The position numbers were made by a program, and so were the translations under genes. Source: Gemmatimonadota bacterium (GTDB taxonomy: Bacteria; Gemmatimonadota; Gemmatimonadetes; Gemmatimonadales; Gemmatimonadaceae). Taken from it: a stretch of 64,000 nt of DNA. Positions 16,452 to 25,017 of this stretch are shown in pieces. Position 1 is the stretch's first letter; the number at the start of each line of letters is the position of its first letter. The notes beneath the pieces were generated by a model. That model was not told the DNA's origin, made no database searches, and saw only the letters and a program-made list of their open reading frames with translations. Location: positions 431,174-495,173 of the forward strand of contig PLCA01000003.1 of assembly GCA_003134685.1 (NCBI GenBank), in the 5' to 3' direction.

Positions 16452-19169
16452 ATGACGATACCTGCTGATCCACAGCCCAACGAGCGAAAATTCCGCTTCA
16501 AGGACGAGTGGCTGGTCGCCCTCGTTGGGACCATGCCAGGCGTCACGCCCGAGTTGATCAAGCGTTGGCGCTTTCAGCAGAAGCCATACGTCGCGCAGGC
16601 GCTCATCGACGGTGACGTCCTGTCGTTCAAGGAGATCGCCGAAGTCGTCAAGGAAGCCTTCCGAATCGACTACGTCGATCTGAATCCCAACGAAATCGAC
16701 AAGAACGCAGCGCAGATCCTTCCTGAGAAGCTTTGCCGGGAGCACAACGTGCTGCCCGTAAAAGTCGACAGTCGCATGGTCTGGCTCGCCATGGCCAACC
16801 CGCTCGACCAGGAAGCGATCCAGCGCGTGAGCTGGGCGACCAGTCGCGAGGTAACGCCGCTATTCTGCCCGCCGGGGCAACTCGACAAGCTGGTCTCGGA
16901 CACGCTCCGCCCCGATGCGATGATCTATGGCCTGATCGAGAAGCTCGACCAGGCCGTCGGCGTCGAGCAGATCAAGGAGGAGGAGCAGAACGAAGCCGCG
17001 CTGCTGCGCGTGCATGCGCCGGTGATCAAGCTCGTCGACGCGATCATCGCCAACGCGATCAAGCTCCGCGCTTCCGACATCCACATCGAGCACGACGAGA
17101 CATCGACGCTGGTGCGCTTCCGCATCGATGGCCTGCTGAAAAACATCATGGTGCTCCCGCGCTTTATCGGCGTCGGCCCTGTGGTCTCGCGCATCAAGAT
17201 CATGTCCGACCTGGACGTCGCCGAGCGTTTTCGCCCGCAGGACGGGCGCGCGAAAGTGCGCGTAGGCGGAGAGGAAGTAGCTCTCCGCGTTTCCGTGCTG
17301 CCGACGCGCGTCGGGGAAAAGGTCGTGATGCGCCTCCTCAACGAGAAGTCGGTGCAGGTCTCGATGGCAACGCTCGGCTTCATGCCATCGCTGCTGGAGA
17401 GATTCCAGGCGCTTCTCATGCGCGAGCAGGGAATCCTGCTCGTGACCGGGCCGACCGGCTCCGGAAAGACGACAACCCTCTACGCCGCGCTCAACACGCG
17501 CCGCGGCGAATCGGTGAACATCGTCACAGTTGAAGACCCGGTCGAGTACCGCCTGAGCGGCGTTAACCAGGTGCAGGTGAACGAGAAACAGGGCCTCACC
17601 TTCGCCGGCGTGCTGCGCTCGGTGCTGCGCCAGGATCCGGACGTGCTGCTCGTCGGAGAAATCCGCGACCAGGAGACGGCGAATATTGCGTTCCAGGCCG
17701 CGATGACGGGACACCTTGTGCTCTCCACGCTGCACACCAACGACGCGATCGGCGCGATCCCGCGTCTGTCCAACATCGGCGTCGAGCCGTTCAGGGTCGC
17801 GGCTGGTCTCATCGGCGTCACCGCCCAGCGTCTCGTGCGCAGAGTGTGTCCCCACTGCCGGTTCGAGGCACCAATCGAGGAGCTACACCCGATGGTTCGC
17901 GCCGCGCAGCAGCGCGTCTACGGAACGGCGAGGCACGTGAAGGCGACCGGGTGCGCCGAGTGTGGGTTCACCGGTTACACGGGACGCCTTCCGATCATCG
18001 AGTTTCTCGAGATCACGCCTGAGATCCGCGGGATGATCACGATCGGCAAGACGGCCGACGAGATCCGCTCGCACGCGCTGCGGACGAATGCGCTTCACAC
18101 ATTCGACGCCGACGCGCTATGGCATATTGCCGAAGGCGACACCACCGCCGAGGAAGTAATTCCGTACACGGAGTTCGAGCGTCGCCGGACTCCGCGCTCC
18201 AACACGCCGCGGGTATCCGCAGAGTACGTTCCCGAGCTCGACGCGGACGGAGTGGCCAAGCCATCGAGAGTGCTGCTGGCGGTCGGTGACAAGACGGATC
18301 GCGTGCGCTTCAACGACATCCTGGTGGAAGCCCGCTTCTCCGTGCAGATAGCCAACGACGGCGCGGCCGCGCTCGGCATTCTGGCGCAGGATCCGCCCGA
18401 CGCGCTGGTCGTGACACTCAAGCTTCCGATCCTCGATGGACGGCAGGTCGTACACGCGGCACGCACGGTCGTCGGGCTGGTGGACATGCCGATCATCGTC
18501 GTGGCGCCGGCGGGCTCGGAGAGCGAGACCAATGATCTGTTGTCGCAGGGCGTGGACGATGTCCTCCACGAGCCGATCGATGCAAGTCGATTCCGCGCAC
18601 GCGTAACCGCGGTGATGAGGAGCCGCGGACTCTGGTCGGAGACGGAGGAAGTAATGCGCCCGCTCATCCCTCAGGACGAGGCGGAGCGGCTGGTGGAATT
18701 CCGCCTGAGCGGTGCCGCCATCGAATCGCCACCAGAGGAGCGCTTTGACAAGATCAGCCGCATGGCGCAGCGCGTGTTCACCGTTCCCTTCGCCGGCATT
18801 TCGTTCGTCGAGGGCGACCGCCAATGGTTCAAGTCCAGGCAGGGCCTTCCCATCCCCGACAGCACTCGCGACCACTCCTTCTGCGGCCATGCGATCAATG
18901 GCGACGAAGTCTTCGTGGTGGAGGATGCGGTGCTCGACCCGAGATTCGCAGAGAATCCGTTGGTGCTCGGGGAGCCGCACATCAGGTTCTACGCGGCCCA
19001 GCCAGTGAAGGGACCGGGTGGCCACAACGTCGGGACGCTCTGCATCATGGACAAGGTGCCGCGCGAGTTCGGCGACGAGGACGTCGAGTCATTGCGCGAC
19101 CTGGGCGAGATGGTCGAGAAGGAGTTGCGGGCCAAGGACCGCAAAAAGCCGGTGGCCCCGCCCGACTAA
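16452..19169 (+). CDS. PilB/GspE-type secretion ATPase with C-terminal degenerate receiver and GAF domains
   Basis: 905 residues, against about 560-570 for ordinary PilB/GspE. An MshEN-type N-domain covers about 20-150. The ATPase has Walker A GPTGSGKTTT (about 333-342), Walker B DVLLVGEIRD (about 397-406) and the His box STLHTND. Zinc cysteines CPHC (about 466) and CAEC (about 500) follow. From about 605 a receiver-like fold appears, but the phospho-acceptor Asp is Thr (VVTLKLP) and the switch Lys is replaced (HEPID), so it cannot be phosphorylated normally. Residues about 755-900 form a GAF domain (RDHSFCGHAI...GTLCIMD). It powers pilus or pseudopilus assembly at the inner membrane. No other pilus genes are near. 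Confidence 0.9.
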   Translation: MTIPADPQPNERKFRFKDEWLVALVGTMPGVTPELIKRWRFQQKPYVAQALIDGDVLSFKEIAEVVKEAFRIDYVDLNPNEIDKNAAQILPEKLCREHNVLPVKVDSRMVWLAMANPLDQEAIQRVSWATSREVTPLFCPPGQLDKLVSDTLRPDAMIYGLIEKLDQAVGVEQIKEEEQNEAALLRVHAPVIKLVDAIIANAIKLRASDIHIEHDETSTLVRFRIDGLLKNIMVLPRFIGVGPVVSRIKIMSDLDVAERFRPQDGRAKVRVGGEEVALRVSVLPTRVGEKVVMRLLNEKSVQVSMATLGFMPSLLERFQALLMREQGILLVTGPTGSGKTTTLYAALNTRRGESVNIVTVEDPVEYRLSGVNQVQVNEKQGLTFAGVLRSVLRQDPDVLLVGEIRDQETANIAFQAAMTGHLVLSTLHTNDAIGAIPRLSNIGVEPFRVAAGLIGVTAQRLVRRVCPHCRFEAPIEELHPMVRAAQQRVYGTARHVKATGCAECGFTGYTGRLPIIEFLEITPEIRGMITIGKTADEIRSHALRTNALHTFDADALWHIAEGDTTAEEVIPYTEFERRRTPRSNTPRVSAEYVPELDADGVAKPSRVLLAVGDKTDRVRFNDILVEARFSVQIANDGAAALGILAQDPPDALVVTLKLPILDGRQVVHAARTVVGLVDMPIIVVAPAGSESETNDLLSQGVDDVLHEPIDASRFRARVTAVMRSRGLWSETEEVMRPLIPQDEAERLVEFRLSGAAIESPPEERFDKISRMAQRVFTVPFAGISFVEGDRQWFKSRQGLPIPDSTRDHSFCGHAINGDEVFVVEDAVLDPRFAENPLVLGEPHIRFYAAQPVKGPGGHNVGTLCIMDKVPREFGDEDVESLRDLGEMVEKELRAKDRKKPVAPPD

Positions 19170-19214
19170 CAACGCCCTGCAGCTATTGCGCGATCGTCCG
19201 ACGGATGCCAATAT

Positions 19215-19235
19215 ATCGTTAGCTATGCTAACGAT
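19215..19235. promoter_or_regulatory. Perfect operator-like palindrome of the VOC-MarR-DinB operon
   Basis: atcgttagc-tat-gctaacgat has two exact 9-base arms around a 3-base centre, 20 bases before the GTG start of the VOC gene. Size and TTAGC/GCTAA symmetry fit a MarR-family site, and a MarR regulator is encoded one gene downstream, so autoregulation is likely. Confidence 0.7.
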
Positions 19236-19255
19236 CTCCATCAGCGGAGCGCTCT

Positions 19256-19651
19256 GTGACCAGTTCACCAGTCTCACTTTCGCGCATCAAACAGATCGCA
19301 ATACCAGTCCACTCTGTGGACGAGGCCAAAACCTTCTACCGCGACGTACTCGGATTGCGACATCTGTTCGATGCACCTCCAGCCCTTTCATTCTTCGATT
19401 GCGGCGGCGTGCAAATGATGCTCGCCGGTCCGGCAGCCCAGGGTAAGGACGGAGACCAGCAGCACGCAGTCCTGTTCTACGACGTCAGCGACATCAAAGA
19501 GACGCACGCCCGCATCAAGTCTTCCGGCGCGAAGAGCTTGGCGGAGCCACGGGTCATCGCCCGCATGAATGGAAAAGAGATCTGGGTCTGCGAGCTCTCG
19601 GACGGCCAGGGGAACGTCGTCGGCCTGATGAGTGAAGTTCCGGAAGCGTGA
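19256..19651 (+). CDS. VOC-superfamily (glyoxalase/bleomycin-resistance fold) protein
   Basis: 131 residues, one VOC module: KQIAIPVHSVDEAKTFYRDVLGL at the N-terminus, a central FFDCGGVQMML, and a C-terminal ELSDGQGNVVGLMSE strand carrying the acidic ligand position. VOC proteins bind a metal and isomerise, cleave or sequester small molecules. The exact role is not visible. The start is GTG after GGAG. The stop overlaps the GTG of the MarR gene (gtga), so the two are co-translated. With MarR and DinB this looks like a small stress or toxic-compound response operon. Confidence 0.87.
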   Translation: MTSSPVSLSRIKQIAIPVHSVDEAKTFYRDVLGLRHLFDAPPALSFFDCGGVQMMLAGPAAQGKDGDQQHAVLFYDVSDIKETHARIKSSGAKSLAEPRVIARMNGKEIWVCELSDGQGNVVGLMSEVPEA

Positions 19652-20118
19652 CGAAGGGTAAGGACGCGGAGGCGCTCGCAGACCAGCTCCATTCGGCGGC
19701 TATCCACCTCTTGCGCCAGCTGCGAAAGCAAGACGACGCCGGCGGACTCTCGGCTCCCCGGCTCTCCGCCCTCTCCGTCGTTGTCTTTGGCGGACCTCTC
19801 ACTCTCGGTGAGCTAGCGAGGGCCGAACAGGTGAAGCCGCCGACGATGACCCGGATCGTGACGGGCCTCGAAAAGGATGGTCTCGTCAGGCGAAAGGGCG
19901 ACACACGCGACAGGAGGTTGACGCACATCGAGGCTACGCCGAAAGGCCATAAGGTTCTGGCAGCCGGGCGCGCTCGCCGGGTCGAAAAGCTGGCAAATGC
20001 CGTCGGGCAGATGAAAACGAGGGAGCTGGCGGAGCTTCGACGAGGGGTTCAGCTTGTGAGAGACGTGGTCGCGAGCATGCGCGGCAAGCCGGCGCGATCC
20101 AGCGAGGAACGAACATGA
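19648..20118 (+). CDS. MarR-family transcription regulator
   Basis: 156 residues. The winged helix-turn-helix is clear: PLTLGELARAEQVKPPTMTRIVTGLEKDGLV, then the wing RKGDTRDRRLTHIEATPKG at about 85-110. N- and C-terminal helices form the dimer interface. MarR proteins usually repress their own operon and are released by phenolic or oxidising ligands; the palindrome at 19215-19235 is the likely target. It starts at GTG overlapping the VOC stop by 4 bases and its stop overlaps the ATG of the DinB gene by 4 bases, so it sits in the middle of a three-gene operon. Confidence 0.9.
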   Translation: MTKGKDAEALADQLHSAAIHLLRQLRKQDDAGGLSAPRLSALSVVVFGGPLTLGELARAEQVKPPTMTRIVTGLEKDGLVRRKGDTRDRRLTHIEATPKGHKVLAAGRARRVEKLANAVGQMKTRELAELRRGVQLVRDVVASMRGKPARSSEERT

Positions 20119-20636
20119 GTCGCCCCAAATCCGATTTCGAAGCGCTGCGGGAAGACCTGCATAAGGTCTACGACGGCGACCCGTGGCACGGCTCGTCGAT
20201 CACCGCTGTGCTCAAAGGCATTGATGCCGACGCCGCGGCGCTGAGGAACATCCCGCGGGGCCACACGATCTGGGAGATCGTGCTTCACATGACGGCGTGG
20301 ACGCACGAGGTTGCCTCCCGCGTCTGGGGCTCCGCCCCGAAATCTCCGCCCGAGGATTGGCCAACGCCCAATGTCAGTGGAGGAAAGGCCGCCTGGCGGT
20401 CGGCACAGGGAGATCTCGCAGCCGCTCACAAGGAGCTGGAGGCCGTGGTTGATTCGCTCGAGCCGGACGACCTGCTTCGTTGGATCGGGGACCAGCGCGA
20501 TCCGTCGCTCGGGGCCGGCGTGACCGTCGGGACACTGATCCGGGGCCTGCTCCAGCACCACGCGTATCACGAGGGCCAGATCGCTCTGCTCAAGCGCGCG
20601 GTCGACACTTTCCACCCGGGCCGCCGTAAGGCCTGA
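20115..20636 (+). CDS. DinB-family four-helix protein
   Basis: 173 residues of the DinB/YfiT metal-binding four-helix bundle. Histidines placed for a metal are in IWEIVLHMTAW (about 60) and LLQHHAYHEGQIALL (about 150). Family members include thiol transferases that use mycothiol or bacillithiol, and damage-inducible proteins of unknown role. Its place behind VOC and MarR suggests detoxification of an electrophile. The ATGA overlap with MarR indicates translational coupling. Confidence 0.85.
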   Translation: MSRPKSDFEALREDLHKVYDGDPWHGSSITAVLKGIDADAAALRNIPRGHTIWEIVLHMTAWTHEVASRVWGSAPKSPPEDWPTPNVSGGKAAWRSAQGDLAAAHKELEAVVDSLEPDDLLRWIGDQRDPSLGAGVTVGTLIRGLLQHHAYHEGQIALLKRAVDTFHPGRRKA

Positions 20637-20729
20637 ATCGCCCGGCAGGGCAAACAAATCCCGCCCCGCCGGTGTCTAATTCCATAGCTTGACTACCTGT
20701 ACCGGCATCTCTCTCTCCTTCCCAACCAC

Positions 20730-22505
20730 ATGAGAACCACCATCCTGAGAACCACCGCCCTGGTCGCGGCGTCTCTTATTGCGGGCTCGGCTGCCGCTCA
20801 ACAGGCCGCGACCGCTCCTTCCGACGCCGGCGCGCCGCCGACCTGGGATGTGCTGATGCGCGGTCGTGTTCACACGCCGACTCCTACGACCGCCGCCATC
20901 ACACCCGCCGACCTCAAGACTCGCCTTTACATCTTCGCCGACGATTCCATGCAGGGTCGTCTGTTGGCGACCGCCGGCAACGTGAAAGGCGTGGAATACA
21001 TCGCGAGTGAAGTGAAGCGGATGGGCCTCACTCCGATGGGCGACAACGGCAGCTTCTTCCAAGCGGTGAACGTCGTCGATCGCAAGTTCGACGCGGCCAG
21101 CAAGCTGGTGGTCGGGACGACCGAATTCGCTCCATGGACGGATTACGTTCTGCGGGATCAGGGTTCAGCTGCCCGAACCCTCAACGGAGTGCAGGCGATC
21201 TTCGGCGGAACGTGGGGCGATTCCGCCTCGCTCATCGATCCTGCCGCAACCGCGGGAAAGCTCGTGGTGCTCAGAGTCAATGCTGCCGGCGTGACGCAGG
21301 GTTCGGGCGGCGGCGTGAATCGCGGGATCGCGACGCAACACTTCGCCAACGCGGCCGGGATCGCCGTCGCGAGTCTCGAAGCCATGCCCCCACAGATGAT
21401 TCAGATCTTTCGGCAGCCGAATCAGCTTCTCAAGGATGGAACTGATCCCGTGCTGCCTTCGTTTCTTTACATCAATAGCCGTGTCGCGGACGCGCTGCTC
21501 GGCGCCAGCATCGACAGCGCGAAAGTCGGCGCTGTCGGATCGGCTGTCACATCGACGCCCCGTTTTGTGGAGTCCCCAACCGAATATCCGGCGCGGAACG
21601 TGGTGGCGGTGATCCGGGGCAGCGATCCGAAGCTGCGCGACGAGTACGTAGCGATCGGGGCGCACAACGATCACATCGGCTGGAGCACGCGTCCGGTCGC
21701 GCACGATTCGATCTACGTCGTCAACCATCTCTTCCGCACCGGTGGCGCGGACGATCGTCCGCCGCAGCTCGATGCCGCGCAGCAGGCGCAGGTCAACGCG
21801 CTGATCGCCGACATCAGGAAGCGCTCGAACGGCGCGTCAGCACGACCGGATTCGATTTACAACGGCGCCGACGACGATGGCTCGGGCAGCGTGAGCGCGC
21901 TCGAGATCGCGCAGTATTTCGCGGCGCAGAAGGTCAAGCCCAAGCGGTCGCTGCTGTTCGTGTGGCACGTCGGCGAGGAAGCCGGTCTCTATGGATCGGA
22001 GTGGTATACCGACCATCCGACGGTGCCGCGTGATTCGATCGTCGCGCAGCTCAACATGGACATGATCGGTCGCGGTGCGGCTTCCGATAACACCGGAATG
22101 ACCAAGGCCGGCGTGAAAAACCACGGCAATCCCGACTACGTGCAGCTCGTTGGATCGCGCCGCCTGTCTACCGAGCTCGGCGATCTCGCTGAAACGGTGA
22201 ATCGCGGCGAGAAGCGTCCGCTGGCCTTTGACTATTCGATGGATGCGAACGGACATCCACAGAACATCTATTGCCGCAGCGATCACTATGAATATGCGCG
22301 CTACGGAATTCCCATCATCTTCTTCACGACTGGCGGACACGCCGACTACCATCAGGTGACCGACGAGCCGCAGTACATCGACTACGACCGTATGGCGCGA
22401 GTAGCGCAGTACGTTGCGGATCTCGCCACCAGGGTCGCGAACAACGATCACCGTCCGGTCGTAGACAAGGCCAAGCCGGATCCGCACGGACAGTGCGTAC
22501 AGTAA
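20730..22505 (+). CDS. Secreted M28-family aminopeptidase with PA domain
   Basis: 591 residues with a signal peptide ending SAAAQQ. A PA (protease-associated) insert occupies about 120-260. The di-zinc centre of M28 is visible: IGAHNDH (His about 311), NGADDDGSG (Asp about 381), GEEAGLYGSEW (Glu pair about 414), NMDMIGR, and a late GGHADYH. It should cleave N-terminal amino acids from peptides in the periplasm or outside. It is longer than the M28 protein at 643 and belongs to a different branch. No Shine-Dalgarno sequence is visible. A strong terminator lies about 105 bases after the stop. Confidence 0.9.
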   Translation: MRTTILRTTALVAASLIAGSAAAQQAATAPSDAGAPPTWDVLMRGRVHTPTPTTAAITPADLKTRLYIFADDSMQGRLLATAGNVKGVEYIASEVKRMGLTPMGDNGSFFQAVNVVDRKFDAASKLVVGTTEFAPWTDYVLRDQGSAARTLNGVQAIFGGTWGDSASLIDPAATAGKLVVLRVNAAGVTQGSGGGVNRGIATQHFANAAGIAVASLEAMPPQMIQIFRQPNQLLKDGTDPVLPSFLYINSRVADALLGASIDSAKVGAVGSAVTSTPRFVESPTEYPARNVVAVIRGSDPKLRDEYVAIGAHNDHIGWSTRPVAHDSIYVVNHLFRTGGADDRPPQLDAAQQAQVNALIADIRKRSNGASARPDSIYNGADDDGSGSVSALEIAQYFAAQKVKPKRSLLFVWHVGEEAGLYGSEWYTDHPTVPRDSIVAQLNMDMIGRGAASDNTGMTKAGVKNHGNPDYVQLVGSRRLSTELGDLAETVNRGEKRPLAFDYSMDANGHPQNIYCRSDHYEYARYGIPIIFFTTGGHADYHQVTDEPQYIDYDRMARVAQYVADLATRVANNDHRPVVDKAKPDPHGQCVQ

Positions 22506-22574
22506 ACCCGGATTTTTTTCACTAGCCACCCATCACCGTCGTGCTCTCGCAGACACGGGGATGAAAAAGCCTGA

Positions 22575-22595
22575 CGCCGGCGCAGCCAGCCGGCG
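22575..22595 (+). other. GC hairpin preceding the terminator
   Basis: cgccggc at 22575-22581 pairs exactly with gccggcg at 22589-22595. It is followed by a second hairpin of related sequence at 22609-22642, so the two may act in tandem. Confidence 0.5.
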
Positions 22596-22608
22596 ATTGC
22601 AAAACGAA

Positions 22609-22650
22609 AACCCGACGCCGGCTCATTTGCCGGCGCCGGGTTTTTCCTTT
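22609..22650 (+). terminator. Strong intrinsic terminator after the M28 gene
   Basis: A 14-base stem with one mismatch (aacccgacgccggc / gccggcgccgggtt) and a 6-base loop is followed by tttttcctttg. It shows that the open frame continuing upstream of the transpeptidase gene to 22561 is not translated. Confidence 0.85.
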
Positions 22651-22767
22651 GTGGCTCTGGCCCGACTTTCGCCTAGTTCACCGGAAAACCGTCAAATCGG
22701 CCGTCAGAATCCACCACGACGTATGTCCGAACCCCTCACTACGTCGCCTAAGGATCCACAGACCCAT

Positions 22768-24528
22768 ATGAGCTCAATTACTATGGCATTTTGCTCCGTT
22801 CGCTCACGAGCAGCCTTGATGGCTCTGCTGTCAGGATTCGCAGTCCTTCCCGGTTGCAAGCGGGGCGAGACGGCGAGCACCGGCAAGACTGAGAATCCAC
22901 AGACGTGGGCGCCGGAAAAGCTCACGTCAGTGCAGGGCGTTCCGGCCACCGAGATCGAAGCGCTGATACAGAAGAAGCTGGATGGCCCGAAACTGGACCG
23001 GATCGACGACGACCAGTGGGGTCACACCAAGCGCCTCTACAAGATCTACGGAAGCAATCCGCTCTGGCTCACCAGCAACGGGCTCCATCAGACGCGCACG
23101 AAAGCCCTTACCGATGCGATTCTCGCCGCCAACACCGACGGAATGCGACTCGACGACTATCCAGTCGGCGCCCTCGCGCAGGCGATCGGCACGCTCAAGC
23201 AGACCAAGACTCCGACCGCCGAGCAGCTCGCGACGGCGGACGTCATCCTGACGGCCTCCTATACGTCCCTTGGTGAGGATCTTCTCACCGGACAGGTGGA
23301 TCCGCGCACTGTCGCGCAGGCGTGGCACGTCGATCCCGAGGAAGAGAATATCGACAGCGCTCTCGTCAGAAACCTGCGCTACGAACGGCTCGACAAAGCT
23401 CTGGCGACGATGCGTCCGACCGACGACGACTACGCCGGCTTGAGCAAGCAGCTGCAGAATTATCGCGTCATTGTCGCAAAGGGCGGCTGGCAGCCGGTTC
23501 CTGCGACCGAGAACCTCAAGCCGGGATCGCCCGCGAATCCAACGCTATTGGCCGCGGTGCGCAACAGGCTCGCTGTCGAGGGAATCGTCCCCGCGAGCGG
23601 CGCCAACAAGGCATCAATGGTTCCGTCTCCGCAGGGCGCGAGTACATCTCCAGCTGGCAGCTACGATCGTGAGCTGGCGGCTGCGGTAGCACTCTTTCAG
23701 GAGCGCCACGGCATCAATGTCGACAGTTCCCTTGGCAAAGAGACGATCGAATCCATGAACGTCCCGGCGAGCTATAGGCTCGGCGAGATCGCGGCGAACA
23801 TGGAGCGGTTCCGCTGGCTCCCGAGAAGCTTCGGGTCTCGCTACATCTTCGTGAACGTGTCGGCGTTCAAGCTCGAGGCGTACGATAGCGGGCAGAAAAC
23901 CCTCGAGATGAAAGTCATCGTCGGTCAGGAATATCAGGACAAGGCCACGCCGGTATTCGCGGACTCGCTGGAGACCGTCGTGTTTCGCCCTTACTGGAAC
24001 GTGACGCCGGATATCGCGGCGAAGGAAGTTTTTCCGAAGGGCGCCGCCTACATGGCGCGCGAGAACATGGAGACCTACCAGGAGAATGGTCAGACGCGCG
24101 TTCGTCAGCGTCCCGGTCCCAAGAACGCGCTCGGCTTCGTGAAATTCCTCTTCCCGAACGACTTCAACATCTACCTGCATGACACGCCGAACCACGAGCT
24201 GTTCAAGGAAGATGTGCGCGCGTTCAGTCATGGCTGCATACGGGTGGAAAAGCCGGCCGAGCTGGCGCAGTGGGTTCTGGGATGGCCCGCGGACAAGGTT
24301 CAGGGAGAGATGGATAACCCGCCCGACAACAAGTCGGTGAAGGTGCCGAAAAAGATTCCGGTCTTCATCACCTACTTCACGACGTACATCGACAACGGCC
24401 AGCTGTACTTCGGAAACGACCTTTACAATCGAGACGACAAGCTCGTGCCCATTGTCATGTCGGGGGCGATGCCGAGCAAGGAAATCGTCGACGCGATTCA
24501 GGCGCTGCGAAGGATCGCCAGCACCTGA
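22768..24528 (+). CDS. YcbB-type L,D-transpeptidase, lipoprotein
   Basis: About 586 residues from the ATG at 22768, chosen because the upstream frame contains a terminator and because a lipoprotein signal (AVLPGC, Cys30) then falls at the right place. A scaffold domain covers about 60-240, a peptidoglycan-binding helix bundle about 290-340 (AVALFQERHGINVDSSLGKETIESMN), and the YkuD catalytic domain about 360-540. The active site SHGCIRVE has His488 and Cys490. The enzyme makes 3-3 cross-links between mDap residues or attaches proteins to peptidoglycan in the periplasm. Weak AAGGA lies upstream of the start. Confidence 0.9.
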   Translation: MSSITMAFCSVRSRAALMALLSGFAVLPGCKRGETASTGKTENPQTWAPEKLTSVQGVPATEIEALIQKKLDGPKLDRIDDDQWGHTKRLYKIYGSNPLWLTSNGLHQTRTKALTDAILAANTDGMRLDDYPVGALAQAIGTLKQTKTPTAEQLATADVILTASYTSLGEDLLTGQVDPRTVAQAWHVDPEEENIDSALVRNLRYERLDKALATMRPTDDDYAGLSKQLQNYRVIVAKGGWQPVPATENLKPGSPANPTLLAAVRNRLAVEGIVPASGANKASMVPSPQGASTSPAGSYDRELAAAVALFQERHGINVDSSLGKETIESMNVPASYRLGEIAANMERFRWLPRSFGSRYIFVNVSAFKLEAYDSGQKTLEMKVIVGQEYQDKATPVFADSLETVVFRPYWNVTPDIAAKEVFPKGAAYMARENMETYQENGQTRVRQRPGPKNALGFVKFLFPNDFNIYLHDTPNHELFKEDVRAFSHGCIRVEKPAELAQWVLGWPADKVQGEMDNPPDNKSVKVPKKIPVFITYFTTYIDNGQLYFGNDLYNRDDKLVPIVMSGAMPSKEIVDAIQALRRIAST

Positions 24529-24606
24529 GCCGTCACGGGCCGGGGCGCCCGTGGAATCATATACATAGGTTTGTTGGCGACGTAGTTGCGGTGATATCGC
24601 CGTTCG

Positions 24607-25017
24607 ATGCCAATCACGTATACGCTCTCACGCGAAGAGCGGCTGATAAAGTCGTCCGCGACAGGTGTAGTCGGCGTAGAAGATCTGCATCCCTTCCTGG
24701 ATGCATTGGTCGCTGACCCCGATCTCGTGCCCGGCTTGCGCTGGCTACACGACGCGCGTGAGGCAGAGCCCGACATCACGATCCTGCAGCTCGCCGAAAT
24801 CGCGAACAGGGTGCTCCGCCTGACCAAGCTCGGCCTGGGTCGCATCGCGATCGTAGGCCAGTCGCGGGCGACCTACCGGATGGCGAAAACGTTTTCCGTC
24901 CTCGCGCGGGCCTTGGGAATCGACGTAGACATCTTCACCGATCTCCCGGCGGCCGAGGCGTGGCTCGACGACGAGGGCGGACCGCACGACACGGGGGAGA
25001 CCCCGCTGCCTCGCTAG
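24607..25017 (+). CDS. SpoIIAA/STAS-like small cytoplasmic protein
   Basis: 136 residues. The pattern is that of SpoIIAA-like (STAS/SEC14-related) proteins: an N-terminal strand pair (ITYTLSREERLIKSSATGVVGVED), FLDALVADPDLVPGLRWLHD, then GRIAIVGQSRATYRMAKTF and a final DIFTDLPAAEAWL helix. No catalytic residues are evident. Function in such proteins is generally unknown. Its stop codon shares the palindrome CTAG with the stop of the convergent ABC ATPase, so the genes overlap tail to tail by 4 bases. Confidence 0.68.
   Translation: MPITYTLSREERLIKSSATGVVGVEDLHPFLDALVADPDLVPGLRWLHDAREAEPDITILQLAEIANRVLRLTKLGLGRIAIVGQSRATYRMAKTFSVLARALGIDVDIFTDLPAAEAWLDDEGGPHDTGETPLPR

Noticed and set aside
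22561..22767. Longer N-terminus of the L,D-transpeptidase
   Set aside because: It would translate through a strong terminator and push the lipoprotein signal 69 residues inward.
25014..25017. Shared CTAG stop of convergent genes
   Set aside because: Tail-to-tail overlap of 4 bases is common in compact genomes and needs no special cause.
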